Part shown: positions 33,628-46,467 of the stretch, one piece after another
Layout of the letters: each line of letters starts with the position of its first letter
Position numbering within the stretch: position 1 is the first letter of the stretch
Source: Gnetum montanum
Taxonomy: Eukaryota > Streptophyta > Gnetopsida > Gnetales > Gnetaceae
Length of the DNA: 50,674 nucleotides
Assembly (NCBI GenBank): GCA_015680685.1
Contig: MNCI01009104.1
Span: 287,306-337,979, forward strand
Direction of reading: 5' to 3'
Notes under the pieces: generated by a model
What the model saw: only the letters and a program-made list of their open reading frames with translations
Databases searched by the model: none
What the model was told of the DNA's origin: nothing
Position numbers and translations under genes: made by a program

Positions 33628-36397
33628 TTATGTGCCTGGCAATGGTGGCTCTTCCATCAACTGCTTCCCTTTATCATTAGGCTTCTTAAAGTGATATCTA
33701 TTGAGTAATTCCTAAAGTTTTTCCTCTTTCGTCTTGGGATCGTGTACTATCCATGCTTGTTGAGTGATGTGTGATGGAGCTAGTACATCCCATGGGCATG
33801 GTAGATGTGGGAACATTTGATTTGCTTTTATATACTAGGCTACAAATTGTTGTCATTTTTCTTCAAATGCCCTCATTATTTTCCTCAATTCTTGATAATT
33901 AGACATTCTACGAGCCAAGCTAGCTACTACGTCCTTTTGGCCCTAATAGCTAGCTTTTACTACTTCAAGTTTAGAATTTTCCACATGTAGTTTCTGCAAA
34001 GCATCTTTATAGTTGGTAAATTCTTTCTCATATAAGGTATATACTGCTACTACCTATTGCTCCAATTCATTCCTAGGCCTACCTACTGTTAACATGGGCA
34101 AGTTAGCATAGTGGAGATTCGCTAACCCCATGTACGTAATGAGATCCTCAATTTTCAGGTGTTTATTTTTAATTTTTGCTTAGTGGACATGGGCTAGACT
34201 ATCCAAGATTGGCTGAGAGTCTAGATTTTGCATTGAAATGAAACTAATCTTGGCTTTAGCCATATGGATTTCTTTCTCATTAATCTACTGGTACATGCCC
34301 ACTTGATCTCAAAAATGCTCTTTAAGTTGTTCATGCTTCTTGACCTCATTTTTCCACATGTTCACAATTACAAATTTCTATTTGATTGCACAAAATTTTT
34401 CCATTGATAGGGTCTTATTCTCATGGGCTAAGCAACTCATATCCTAGTTGACTTGAACTAATTATTCTTGAAGTTGCTAGATGCTTTCTTCAAGAATGTT
34501 CTTTTGACACTTAATGTTGGTCAACTAAGCATTATCTACAGCTAATTTTTGTTCTCCTCCTATAGAGCGATGAGTGCCTTGGCATGCACATACATTTTTG
34601 CTTCTACCATTGATGCATCCCAAACCACCTTCTTCTTCTCTCATTCCATCTTCAAATTGTGGTTGATGAGGTAATTCACATGGTCTATTCAAAATTGATC
34701 AAGTTGGTTAGGCGCACTGAACTACGTTGGATCTCTTTTCTCTACTCTCAAGGTCGCAAGCTCTTCTTGTAGTTTCTGGACTTCATTTTCAACATGCTCT
34801 ACCCTGGTCTCAACCATGACCAACTTTCTTTTTATGGCTATTAATTCAAACTAGATTGTTGTGATATAACAGAGGATATCAAAGAGATTTTACATAACTT
34901 GCCTTGTCTGCAGTAGTCTGCCTAATACATCCTCATGTTTAGTTAGAGTCATTGAGGTTCCAACGAACATTTGAGCATCTCGTGCTTGAGAGATATTAGT
35001 TTGTGGCACAACAGGAATGTTGAAGAACTCCTTGATGTAATCAGTTTTCACTTTAGCGACTCCCACTGCATCTTAATGCTACATGACCACCATTGTGGCT
35101 TCTTCTCCAGTTTTCAACATCACTTGGAACGATGTAGCATTCCTGAGATTTTTTATGACCAAGCATCTCCTCCTCTTGACTGTCTATTGAAATGGTGGGT
35201 CTAATTGCATCTACGATGACCTTGTAGAGATTGACCCTCTCTCTTGTTCCTTAGTTAATGATATCTACAATATGCTGTAGATGGCTCATGAAAGGTCAAT
35301 AATCCTATGGCGGTGATGGTGGAACTGCTTGTTGTTGTTGTTGTTGTTGTTGATCAGCTGGAAATTGGCTACTGAGTCTTGCTTGTTGTTGTTGGCCAAT
35401 AGCTTGAATGGTGTTAGTAGGAGTTGAGCTTGTATCTCCCTTAGTACCTACCTATTTCTCTAACTAATCCTTCTTCAGAGGCATGGGTTTTGACATCTCA
35501 GCATATGAGGTGTTTTGAGCTTTTCTCAAAACATTGTTTGTATAACCCAATATGTTTGCTTATTTGCATTACTTCCTAATTAAGTAGGGAAATGGTAGTG
35601 TTAGCTTCCTTGCCTTCTTCTCTTCAAATTGTCTTTGGATTTCAAGGAAGTATAGATGGGCAATATTAGCATTGAATTTTTCCATCAATATGATGCTTCC
35701 TTTAGCCACATAAGTGGATATCCTATTAAGCCTTTTCATTGGAAATAGATGATAGGTGTTAATCTTTAAATATATCTTTTTCTCTACAGTTAATTCACTA
35801 TACTTCATCCTCCTTGCCATAGGCTTAGTGTAGCCACAATCTCTTTACATCGATATCAAACCATGTGGATATTTGTGTTATGTTAGCCCCTTCATTTGGT
35901 AAATTGAGGGCCTTGGCTATCGCCTCCACTAAATATGACACAGAAACTCCTTCTATCTTTACCGTGGCATTGACTTGCTTATTTTGCCAAAATTGAAGGA
36001 TTTTCCCTAAGTACCATTCTCCACTTGTTAACAAGGTAAGTCAAAAGGGAGATGATTGGATTTGAGGTTTGATAGCCTCTAGTGCAAACTCCATAAAAGG
36101 ACCAAAATTGAGTTTCATAATGACTATGGACCTAATTGATTTTTCCTGGATGGCTTGGAGGCATTTAGGTGATAACGTGAGGCATTGTCATTATTCTGGT
36201 ACTTGTGGTGCTTCGGCCTCCGCTTGGGTAGAGTGTTTGGTAGTAGGTGTTTGTTGGTGAATACTGAAAGACTGGGCTTCCTGCTCTGCATGCTCTACTA
36301 GTGAAGTTTATTCTCAAATGTTACCTCTCCCTTGGCCTCTTAGTCTTTTGCTTTCCAGTTGTGAGGGTTCTCCTTCTAGTATCCTCTTTGGGGCCAT
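33628..36397 (-). pseudogene. ORF3-B: retrotransposon-borne protein of unknown function
   Basis: Degenerate frame of about 923 codons, from ATG at 36397 (MAPKRILEGEPSQ, then KRLRGQGRG) to TAA at 33628 after EPPLPGT. The N-terminal domain survives in 36034-35825 (EWYLGKILQFWQNK, then ATVKIEGVSVSYLVEAIAKA) and, after a frameshift, 35820-35569 (EIQRQFEEKKARKLTLPFPY). It resembles the 'putative plant transposon protein' (Transposase_32) domain; that assignment is from memory of the family pattern. A Gln-rich linker (eight CAA codons, 35352-35329) and a long, stop-ridden helical region follow. Aligns with ORF3-A in start, domain, linker position and end. Flanked by LTR3 and LTR4 with no pol between. 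Confidence 0.7.
35329..35352. repeat. (TTG)8 microsatellite, CAA on the ORF3 strand
   Basis: Eight perfect units; encodes a polyglutamine run in the ORF3-B linker. A second, shorter TTG run follows near 35382. Confidence 0.9.
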
Positions 36398-36921
36398 CTA
36401 CAATCAACAAGGGTTTGAAATTATTAGAATGTTCATATCATTTTTAATAGTCTTTTACCTTGCTCATATCCTTGGTTAGATTAAGTTTTTATCATATTAT
36501 GACTGCAGAGTTAGAAAAATTCTAAAAAAGAAACCCCTTAGATGTTACATCTTTAATTTTTATGACCTCCCATACTTATTATATTTTTGGCTCATAATAT
36601 CTTAGCATTAGTTGGGATGGATTATTAGGAGAACTTATTGAATTATTTGGCTTGAATTTACTAAATTCATGATAATATTATTTATGTTTTATTGTACTCA
36701 CCCTTAAATTATCTTCTGGAGTTTTGTAAGTTTTTTCAAAAAAGTTGGTTCAAATGCTTAAATTTTCCTTAATGTCACCTTCTAATACTAAGTTAAGGTC
36801 TTCATGATCAATAGGGTTTAAGAATTTTGGAAATTGGAGCTGTAGGGGCAAAGTTATGGCTTGTGGAAGTTAGCATGTTACATATCAAAAGAAGAGGGGA
36901 AACTTCTCTTATGACAAATGG
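36398..36921. other. Leader between LTR3 and ORF3-B
   Basis: No coding feature. The sequence just inside LTR3 (minus strand CCATTTGTCATAAG) lacks the TGGCACC of the PBS at LTR1, so a PBS is lost or was never here. Confidence 0.4.
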
Positions 36922-37866
36922 TGATGAGCAGTGAAGGTACCCCTACACTCAACCATATGAATCACAAAGTGTTCATGCACAATCTAGTCAAATTTTGTAG
37001 ACCCTCTAGTTTTTGGTACACTAGTCTTCTAGGAAGTGAATCTTACCCTAAGGTCATTCGTTGTCTTCCCAATTACACTTGTGAAGTTCAAAGGTATGAT
37101 TAAGTGTAATTGAGGCATATGATTTTTATCATTTTATATTTTATGGTTTTGATGCATAAAGAGAGAGATAAAGTAATTTAATGACTTATTTGATTTAACT
37201 AACTAACTGGTCTCTAGCTAATCCTAACATAAGCATATGGTCCCACTTGCTATACATGTCTTAAACCCACATATCCACTACTGGGTTAACAAGCACTACA
37301 CTACTGGGTGTACCAAGTAATAACACTACTAGGATTACTAAGTGAATATGTGTTATGCTCGAAGCGATCATACTTATGTATTTAATCTATCTAGCTTATC
37401 TCACTTAATTACCTTAATTACTAAAAAACATTAAATAAATAACTGAAAGCATTAAATGCATGAGTAAATATCTAAACTATCTAGAATGCTGCAAGGCTTA
37501 TTAAGAAACTCATCTTTATTACTATACACATTGTCATGCTCAGGTACAACAATGCTTGAATAAAGATCTGTACACTCAACGACTCCTGTTGTGGGCATTT
37601 GAAAAAATATTCTAACTTTCAAATGTAAAAACTGCAAAAGTTTAACTACTACTATGAATTGAATCCCCATAAACATGGCTAGGAGCTCGTATTTATAGTT
37701 TTTGCTCTAGGGCTGTATTGATGGGGTCCCATCAATGTAGCAAACGCTACATCGATGTGGCCCCATCAATAGGACAACAACACGTAAACGAGGCCTTGTC
37801 GATGGGGGCTTGTCGATGAGGCTACATCAACAAGGGCCCTTCAACACAAAACTTTGATGCTCATCA
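36922..37866 (-). repeat. LTR3
   Basis: Perfect 9-bp terminal inverted repeats: TGATGAGCA at 36922 and TGCTCATCA at 37858-37866. The minus-strand TATA box is CTATAAATACGAGCTC near 37700. The U3 holds repeated CATCGATG / GGCCCCATCAAT-like blocks (37720-37860). Closely similar to LTR1 over about 750 bases. PPT-like CATGGGGGTA (37876-37867) lies immediately upstream on the minus strand. Confidence 0.88.
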
Positions 37867-38101
37867 TACCCCCATGACTAAATGAAAACTCATCCTTGAG
37901 TTCTTTTACAAAATTGAAAAGGTATGGGATTATTAACTGACTTTTAACAAAACAATTGACTTGACAAAAATGAGTGCTCAAGTGTACAAATCAACAAATT
38001 ACAAAAGATTGTGGTGTTCATGACACAAAATTGAACACCATAATGTGAGTACAAAAATTTGGACAACACATCCTCTAATGGTGTGAAGACAACGGTGAAG
38101 A

Positions 38102-40953
38102 TTAGATAGTCCCAGGCAACGGAGGTTCCTAAGGCTTTGAAGGACCTTCGTTAGCTCTAGGCACATGCGGTAATTGAGGCGGCTATGGCTATCTTGCTGT
38201 AGCTGCAACCTCTGGTGGAAGGTGAAAGGCATTAAACAATGCCTTCATCTTCTCCTTCTTACTTCAAGGATCATTCATAGTCCACATGGCATCACCAATG
38301 TGGGCTGGAATGGGGGCATCCCATGGATAGGGCATTATCAGGAACATCTCCTTTACATTGATAAACTAGACAACAAACTATTTGCATTTGATGTTAAACA
38401 CCCATACTACATTCTATAGCTCCTGGTAGTCCTTCATCCTCCTGGCTAGGTTCTCAGCAGTTGGTCGTTGATTAGTGAATCATGCCTTGAGAACCTCGAG
38501 TTTAATGTTAGCCACCACAAGCTTGTCCTTAATGTTATTGTGTTGATTGAACTTAGCCTTGTACAACAAGTACAAGATGACCATCTATTTCTCAAGCTCT
38601 GACTGCAACCATCTAGCAGTTAACACAGTTAGATTTGTGTAACGGAGATTGGCAAGCTCCATGTACTCCATCATCTCCTATATTTGTAACTCCTTAATGT
38701 GGATTTTTGCTTTGTTGTAGGTGTCTATCCAATCAAAAATGGGTTTCCAAACTTCCCTTCCTTGCTACAGTTGTCAAAGGGTTTCATTTGCCTTTGCCTT
38801 TGCTAATTAAATGTGTTTTTCATTTACTTCGTTTTGTAGAATGACCTGCTCTCTGTAATGGTCTTTGACTTTCTCAAATTTGAGAGCTTTAGATTTTTAG
38901 GTGGCTACCTCAATTGTAGTTTTCTAGCAAAGGGCTTGCACCTCCTCCATGAAGAGATTCCTACTCTCTACTTCCAATCTTCTTGATTCTATGTTTTCTC
39001 TAGCTATTGATGGATAAAATTGGTTAATTGTTGCTTATGCACATCAACATTTTGTAGATAATGATTTTTCGCAATCAACTAGACATTCTCCTAGTGGGTT
39101 TTATCTAAGGCCTTTTGAATCATGTGCTATGTGGCCTCTACTAAGGATTGATAGAACATCGCCATCTCCATTACACCCTTAAATCCCTTTGAGCTTAGTC
39201 TAAAGCTATTCCATAGCTTCATCTCTTATTAGTACCAGGTTGAGAAATGTGGGATCAATGATCTAAGCTCTTAATTCGACAACTTCCACATCCAAGCATT
39301 CATTTTGCTCCCTGGCTATTTTAAGTTAACTTTCCAATATGATGTTTTTGCCCCTTGCCTTTAGCAACTTTGATTGGGTTGTAGTGGTATTGTCTAGAAG
39401 GTCAAAGACATCTAGAAGTGGTTGCCTAGTTCCCACTAGTTCATCCAATAGTTCTTCATATTATGCTACATTTATTTTGCTACTTGTAGTTCCTATAAAT
39501 GTTTGCACATCTTCAAGTGCAATGACATTTGGTGCAGATGCCATAGGTGTGTTGGGTGTTTCAGTAATTCGATCAATGATTACTTTTGCTACTGTTTCCT
39601 ACCCCTAGTGCTGCATCACCAAAACTATGGCCTCATCACCCTTCTCCAAGCACACTGAGAAGATTGCAATGTTCCTAAATTTTTTTGGGAGTTTTTGTTA
39701 TTTTACGAGAGATACTATGACCTCTTTGGGACTTAGATTCGACGTCGGGGGTAGCTACATTCTTTGGGCTAAGAAAATGGATCCACCCTCACTCATCAAG
39801 TTGATTATTCAGGCCACCTCATTAAGGTGACTCATGGCTAATCTATATACAGATGTGTCAACATCACTCGTGACTCCTTGTTGCTCTTGCTCACTCAAAA
39901 GCCATTCTTTGTATTCATGAAACCATTAGGCAGTTGCAATGATGTCTAACATTATTGTTTGAATGGTAGGTGGAGGTGGTGGTTGTTGCTCCACTTCTTG
40001 GATAGTTGTGGTAGGCATCTTATCCTTCATTATTTTTGCCCAGTTGGTGGCTAGAAAAATTCTAATTGTGTTGTTGGTGTAACAGACTATCCCTCCCCTT
40101 GACAGAGTTTCTTAATGAGGCATGGAAAGAGGAGTGCCTTCCTTCCATGTTCATTTTCTTTAAATTGCTTCTTCATCTTTAGATAGATCGGCTGTGAAAG
40201 GTTGACTAAGAATCTTCCACTTAGAGTAGTGCATGCTTGCGCAAAGAAGGCAATGATTTTGCTTGGCCTCACTGTGGGATTGAGGTGAAAGGTCACAATC
40301 TTGTAATGGATCCTCTCTACCTGTGTGAGCATGCCAAACTCCTTATGATTGATAGCATAACAATGTTGCATCCATTCTTTCTTAATGCTCAGATTTGCCT
40401 ACATTGGGATTTTAGTAAGATTTGCCCCTATTTTGAGCAACCCAAGCACTGTAGTAATGGCCTGTGTTGAGTAGGACACTGAGATGTCCTTAATTTTCAT
40501 TGTTGCTCTAGGCTACCTATTATTCTAGAATAGGAATGTTTCTCTCATGTACCACTCCTCAGTGGAAGTGATGATTGGCCACATGGGAGAGGCCTTTAAT
40601 TGGTCATGTACTTCTCTTGGTGCATGCTCCAGGAAAGGGCCAAAATTTAACTCTTGGAGCATCAATTTTTGGACCTTCCTTGATTTAATTTGATTTAGGT
40701 AAGCCTTTGTTAAGGTCACTTGAAGATTTGCTAGTTGTGCGGGTGCATCATACTAATGGAAATGTTCTATTGCTACTACTAGTTCTGGAATCTGTCGAAT
40801 AGATTCTACTTCTGCCTCTTCCCTAAGAGAACCTTTAATGTGGATTGCGAGTGGTTCTTCTTAGGGCTATTCTTGGCCTCTTCCTATTTTAGGCTATTTC
40901 TCCCTTTGTTAGGATGGTCCTGTTTCCTGCGTGTGCTTCCCTTTTGGTGCCAT
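38102..40953 (-). pseudogene. ORF3-A: paralogue of ORF3-B
   Basis: Degenerate frame of about 950 codons from ATG at 40953 (MAPKGKHTQETGPS) to TAA at 38102 after EPPLPGTI. The conserved N-terminal domain reads through 40719-40087 in one frame with several stops: EEWYMRE, then ATMKIKDISVSYSTQAITT, GANLTKI, and YLKMKKQFKENEHGRKALLF. These align one-to-one with ORF3-B. A Pro-rich linker (EQQPPPPP near 39985) stands where ORF3-B has poly-Gln. It lies downstream of gag/pol, where Athila/Tat elements carry an extra env-like ORF. However, LTR2 and a U3-like block separate it from pol. Function unknown. Confidence 0.7.
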
Positions 40954-41679
40954 CTATGCTCACAACACATCCATGGATTAATAGATATAATGTGTAACTT
41001 TAAATTTTTGGATACCTTTTCTCATTAGTTAGTTACACTTTGGCTAAGGTTGGACCATGATAGATTGATTATTTTATTAATTATTCATTATAAATATCAT
41101 AAGAGCTCGTTAGAAAGGTTTAACTCTTGGAATTTGGTGTTTAATGGTTGATTTCTTAGTTAAACCTTTGTGGAGTTAGAAACAATTGCAAAATTTTTTT
41201 TGTCAAAACTGGTACATTTGTGGCCCCCATGATGAAGAGCTTACCTTCGATAGCTACAAGGTCAAAGAAAGAAGTGATTTGGATAAACAGTTTGTAAGTT
41301 ATAGGCTATAGAAGGTTTTGGGCTTTGAAAATTTGAAAAATTGCTTTGGTGTTTATAAGAAAATGTAAAATTTTCCAAGTGGGGTCATGTCTATTTATAC
41401 TATTTTTGACTTATGTTGATATGGCCTTGTATACGGGGCCTTGTATATGGGTCCACTCTGTTAACATGGCCCCATATATAGGGTCCATCGAGAAAAAGTT
41501 TCAAAGTTGAATATCTTTAAAAATATAAGGAATTTTTCAATGAAATTAGGATCCATGGAATCCCAAAAAAGCTAAGAATATGAGAAAATAATTGAAGAGG
41601 GTCTTTGAAAGCTTAAAAATTGAAAAATTTGATGGAGAACATATTTAATGAACTAAATTTATAAAGGAACACATAGTGT
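40954..41679 (-). promoter_or_regulatory. U3-like promoter block upstream of ORF3-A
   Basis: The minus strand has a TATA box AGTATAAATAGACATG near 41405-41390, preceded by repeated GGCC(C/T)(C/T)(A/G)TATA units and CGATGGACC (41420-41510). This is built like the U3 of LTR3 but differs in sequence. It may be part of an otherwise unrecognisable LTR, or an internal ORF3 promoter. Confidence 0.45.
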
Positions 41680-42398
41680 GATGCAAAAGATGGATGTACG
41701 AAAGATTTAGGTTGCAAGAATGCCTAAGGATAAGGTACTTAATGAACCTAACCAAGGGATATGCAAGTGGATCCTCCCCATAGCATCACATGCCTTGTTT
41801 GCCCTTGCATAACCTTAACCTAAGAAGTCTATGGGTCCCATAGGTGCTTAATGATCAATGGAAGTTAAGGATCAAAACCCAGAAGACTCTACCTAAGAAT
41901 TTAAATTCATCAGACCAAGACATGGAATCAAGAACATGGATACCAATAGTAAGGTGAATTATGGATAGCATAGATGGATGATGGAGAAGGTGGAATGGAT
42001 TACCAAATTGAGATATTTATTGCCAACACAATGGTGTGTTCAAGTACATCAATGCTTGAATAAAGATCTGTTCACACTTAGACCTCATGCTGCAGACACT
42101 TGGAAAATATTTTAACATTCAAATAGACAAACTACAAGAGTTTTGCTACTTGACTACCAAAAACTACTCTCAATCGTGCACCTGGGCACTATATTTATAG
42201 ACCCGACAGTAACCCCATGATATCGAATGTACAACATTGCACTTAGGTTGCGATATCATGTACCCGAGATTGTAGCCACCCTGATATCAAAGTGTATGAA
42301 AAACATGATTTATCAATGACCAAAGAAGATCCAACCTTAGTCCAGACCAAAACCAACCTCTTTTAGTGACTTCGCATCACCACTCCAAGACTGATCCA
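41680..42398 (-). repeat. LTR2 (diverged)
   Basis: The minus strand starts TGGATCAGTC at 42398 directly after CATGGGGG (42406-42399). It has the TATA box CTATAAATATAGTGCCC near 42195. It matches LTR3 in CAATGCTTGAATAAAGATCT (42050) and in the AAATATTTTAACATTCAAAT region. The U3 has GATATCG motifs also seen in LTR5. The low end near 41680 (TGATGCAAAAGATGGATGTA) is a guess. Confidence 0.65.
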
Positions 42399-42406
42399 CC
42401 CCCATG

Positions 42407-43329
42407 AGATACAAAATCTCTCCCATAAAACAACCACCATTCCATAAAGAGAAGAAAAGAGAAGTAGGAAGTGAGAGAGGGCCTTAGTTAAAGGGGACTT
42501 TCAAGCATGAGTAGATGTCTTTCTAGTCTCATAATTAGTGCTTGTAGCCTATTTATTTTGTCTAAGGGAAGTGCTTTGAATTCCCATCATGTGTGTGCAT
42601 TTGTTTTATTTGTTTTTTTTAAATGGGAACCACACCATGCAAAGAATTTATTTAACTTCCTATTATTGAAACATGGAATGGTAAGAAGTCAATGAAAAAC
42701 ACTTAAGCACCCAAGTAAGTAGAAGAGTACAAAGAGTATTGAGTCCCCTTGAAGTCACATCCTGTTCAAACCTTTGAATCCTTCCCAATTCTGAAAACTA
42801 TCAAGGTCACAAATTTATTAAAAGTTGATTTAATGAAAGGACTTCACACTTCTAAAATAAGAAAAACCATAGAGTTTGTGGATGGGTGGATGTCGTGGAC
42901 TCACTCCCTGTTCCATGAAAAAGAAACCATGACTAAGTTGTTAGTACAAAAGTTCAAAAATAGAAACTAGACATTAGCAAACTAAACATAAAGCACAAAC
43001 CATCATTAGTAGCAGCCACAACACCACTGTGTCCTATTGGCAATAAAGCACTTTTATTAGCAAAATTTTGAAAATCACATTCAAACAAAACAAAGTCAAA
43101 TATATAAGAAAATGTAAAATATACAATAAAGATTCAATCGTACTAATGATGGTGTAAAACAAAAAATGATGTAAAAATAGGAAAAATTTTGAAAATCAAA
43201 AAGTTGTAAAATAAAAAATGTGAAAAACAAAAAAATAGAATAACTGAGCAACTATGTGGATGATTACCACAAATGGCCATCTCCCACATGATTGAGTTGA
43301 AAGGAGGAGATCCAAAAAATTAAGCATGG
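42407..43329. other. A-rich region between integrase and PPT
   Basis: 3' end of the internal region. Highly A-rich on the plus strand at 43060-43250. No coding motif seen. Confidence 0.4.
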
Positions 43330-44448
43330 TTGTCTATCCATTGGGGTATTTGTTGTATTGGCTTGCTTGGGCTCATGAAAAAACTTTACTTGTTGGATGT
43401 TGACCAACTACATTTTATTTGGGCTCTCAGGTTTGTATATGGTCATGGCCCTAGAAGGAAAGGTTTCAACAATTATATAAGGTCCTTCCCATAACATTTG
43501 AAACTTAGTTTTCTATGGTACATGTGTGGGGTTCTAGTAGAGAACCTTATCTCCTAGTTGGAATTTTACTTTTTGTATTCTCAGGTCATGTTGTTGCTTG
43601 TTGAATGCCTTGTGCACTTCATTCAAAGACAATGCCACTAATCGATTCTCATCTAGCACATTGAGGTTGATCAATCTTTCTTTTTGTGCTAGACTTAGGT
43701 CAAGATTCAATTCACAGGCTGTTGAGAGTGTACAGAGCTCAGATTGGATTAGGAGCATTGGAAGTTTTTCATACACTAGCTTGTAGAGAGAGTATCCTAT
43801 AGGAAGTTTCCATGTTGAGCGGTAGGCCCATAGGGCATTGTTGAGTTTTATGCTCTAATCTCTCCTATATTTGCTTATGGTCCTTGTTAGGATCTTTGTA
43901 ATCTCCCTATTGGTTACCTTTGCTTGACCATTGGCTTGGGGGTGATAGGGTGTTGTTAATTTATGTTCAAACCCCAAGCATTACATCAACTTTTTAAAAG
44001 TGACACCTATGAAGTGAGTTCCATTGTTAGAAATTAGGGCACATGGCACCCCAAACCTATTAACAACATTTTGTTATACAAATCTTGTAGCAGTGGATGA
44101 TGTGCAATCAGTGATAGTTGCTGCTTCTGCCCATTTGGTGCAGTAGTTGACTGTTATGATGATATACGCATTTCCATTGGACATGGAGGTGATGGGATCC
44201 ATGAAGTCTATGCCTCATATGTTAAAGGGCTCCAATGGCTGAATCCACTATTGAGGACCCTCCATTCGAGAAATCATCCTACCATCTCTTTGACAACGTT
44301 CACAAGATTGGACAAATTGGTGGGCATCCCTGAAGATTGTAGGCCAATAGTATCCTGCCATTAGGATTTTTATGGTTGTGCATCTCCTTGAATAGTGGCC
44401 TCTACAAGGACCTTCATGAGCATTCTGAAGAACACGTAATTCATCCAC
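43330..44448 (-). pseudogene. Gypsy integrase remnant
   Basis: The zinc-binding HHCC region is in 44448-44248 (ILMAGYYWPTIFRDAHQFVQ, then CERCQRDG). The core follows with stops: GIDFMDPI, TKWAEA, and ISNNGTHF where the family has SD(N/G)GTHF. Next comes YHPQANGQAKVTNREI, where it has GQ(V/A)EVSNREI. So the second Asp is Asn and the Glu is Lys. The C-terminal part in 43776-43534 shows NLDVLDENRL-like and KFQLGDKVLY, normal for gypsy integrases. The enzyme would insert cDNA; this copy is dead. Confidence 0.9.
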
Positions 44449-44537
44449 ATCAGGGACATACCAACGAACTAGCCATTAATGCACACCTTATAAAGGTGTC
44501 CATTGATTTCCATGAAGTACTTTGCTTGATGAAGAAA

Positions 44538-44990
44538 CTATTGTTTCTTTCTAAAATCTAGACCTTGTGACATTTCTTGAGTGAGAAGGTAAGTGAGGAT
44601 GCCATTGTACCATTTTTTTGTGGACACTTGGTTATTTATTGCTCTTATAAAGAGGATTTCATCTAGAAATTGATTAGAGAGTAGGCTCTCTTCTTTATTA
44701 TCCCATCTTAACCAAGAGATGTGGTCAACGATCACATTCTTAGTCCCTTTCTGATCTACCATTGTGAGATCAAATTTCTGCAAGATCATGAGCCACGATA
44801 TGATATGGGGACTCATCATTGGCTTATTCATTAGGAAGAAGATGGCACTGTGGTCTATGTGCACAAATACTTTATAACCAAGCACATAGTGCTTGAACTT
44901 TTCAAAAGCATACACCTCTACCATTAATTCTTTCTCCATTGTGGTGTAATTTAGCTATGCACCCACAATGCTTTGGCTCGTGCAATGGAT
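44538..44990 (-). pseudogene. Gypsy RNase H-like remnant
   Basis: Open frame 44939-44538: EKELMVEVYAFEKFKHYVLG, then VHIDHSAIFFLMNKP, ISWLMILQKFDLTMVDQKG and NVIVDHISWL. This is the connection/RNase H block of Athila/Tat-type polyproteins. Confidence 0.9.
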
Positions 44991-45299
44991 GTAATATGGA
45001 CATTTTTTATCGTCTAATTATGTAAACATGACTCCCAAAGCATAATTAGATGCCTTTGTCATTATGTGAAATGGTTTGGACCAATCTAGTGCTTGTAGAA
45101 TCAAAATCTCTACAAGCTTTTTCTTTAGTAGTTGGAATGCATGTTTGCACTCCTTGGTCTAGATGAATGAAGCATCTTTCTTTGTAAGCTCAACCAACAA
45201 CTTTGCAATCTTAGAGAAATTCTCTATGAATCATTGGTAGTAGCCAATATGTCCAAGGAATGATTGGACATCTTTAACTATCTCTAGTTAGCGTGTGAT

Positions 45300-45900
45300 T
45301 CTTTGGATGACCCTTAGTTTTTTGGGTCTACCTTAATCCTTGCCTAAGTAATTTTGTGCCCTAGTACTATGCCTTTTTGGATCATTAAAGGGCTTTTTTG
45401 CCAATTGAGCCTAAGATTTGTTTCAACACATCTCTTCAATACTTGCTCAAGGTGGCCCAGGGCTTGCTCAAATGTAGCCTCATATGTAGAGAAGTCATCC
45501 ATAAAGACTTCTACCTCGCTACTTATCTATTGTTAGAAAATACTAAGGACCAAGCGCTAAAATGTTGTAGGGGCATTACATAGACCACATGGCATCTTAC
45601 AATATGAAAAGGTTCCCCCATGGACTTGTGAATGTTATCCTGGCTTGATTCTTTGGCATAATTTGGATTTGGCTATAGCCACTATAACCATCTAAGAAGC
45701 TATAATAGCAATACCCAGAGATAGTGTTCAACACTTGGTTCACAAAAGGTAATGGAAAATGATCTTTAAATGTTGCCATGTTCAATAGCTTGAAGTTGAT
45801 GCAGACCCACCACTCGCCATCCTTTTTTGGCACAATTATGAATGGGCTAACCCACTTGCTATCAGTGATGGGATAGATGAACACTACCTTGAGGAGTTGT
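45300..45900 (-). pseudogene. Gypsy reverse transcriptase remnant
   Basis: 45884-45597 reads YPITDSKWVSPFIIVPKKDG, then WWVCINFKLLNMATFKDHFP and SFLDGYSGYSQIQI. Past a frame change come CGLCNAPTTF and, near 45510, VFMDDFSTY, the catalytic DD motif. The insert after VPKKDG seen in many Athila members is short here. Confidence 0.93.
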
Positions 45901-46467
45901 TCTATTTCCTCCTTGACTATCTATTTCAATTTGGGGTTTAGCCATCTTTGAGGCTACCTTCTTGGTTTCATAGCTAGGTTGATGTAGATGCAATGCTAGC
46001 ATATCCTTGAATTGATTCCCATCAACTTAAGATATGACCAAGCAAAGGCTATTGGCCACTTGTTGACAACCTGCAATAGCTTATTCTTTTGTTTAGGAGT
46101 AAGATTTGCATTAATTATGACTAGCTTACCATTATTTAAAAATGCATACTTCATGCTAACTGATAGAGTTTTTAACTATAGGGGCTCTTATTTGAAATTA
46201 TTTCCAACAAGTATCATCATCTTCATCATTGGAGAGTTGGTGATGAACTTGCTCAAGTTCATCCCTGCCTTTGACATAAGCACATGTTAGTCTCTCAGTT
46301 GGTTCCATGCATAATGTGCTACTATTAGAGTTAGTTGTCAGCCATCGAGTGCCCTCCTATTTTATGGCTATTGTGTACAAACATCTTTGGATATTTGTTT
46401 CATGTGCACACTGATTACATGTTTTGAGGAATGTACTCTTAATTAACTAAATTTTCTACACGTAATT

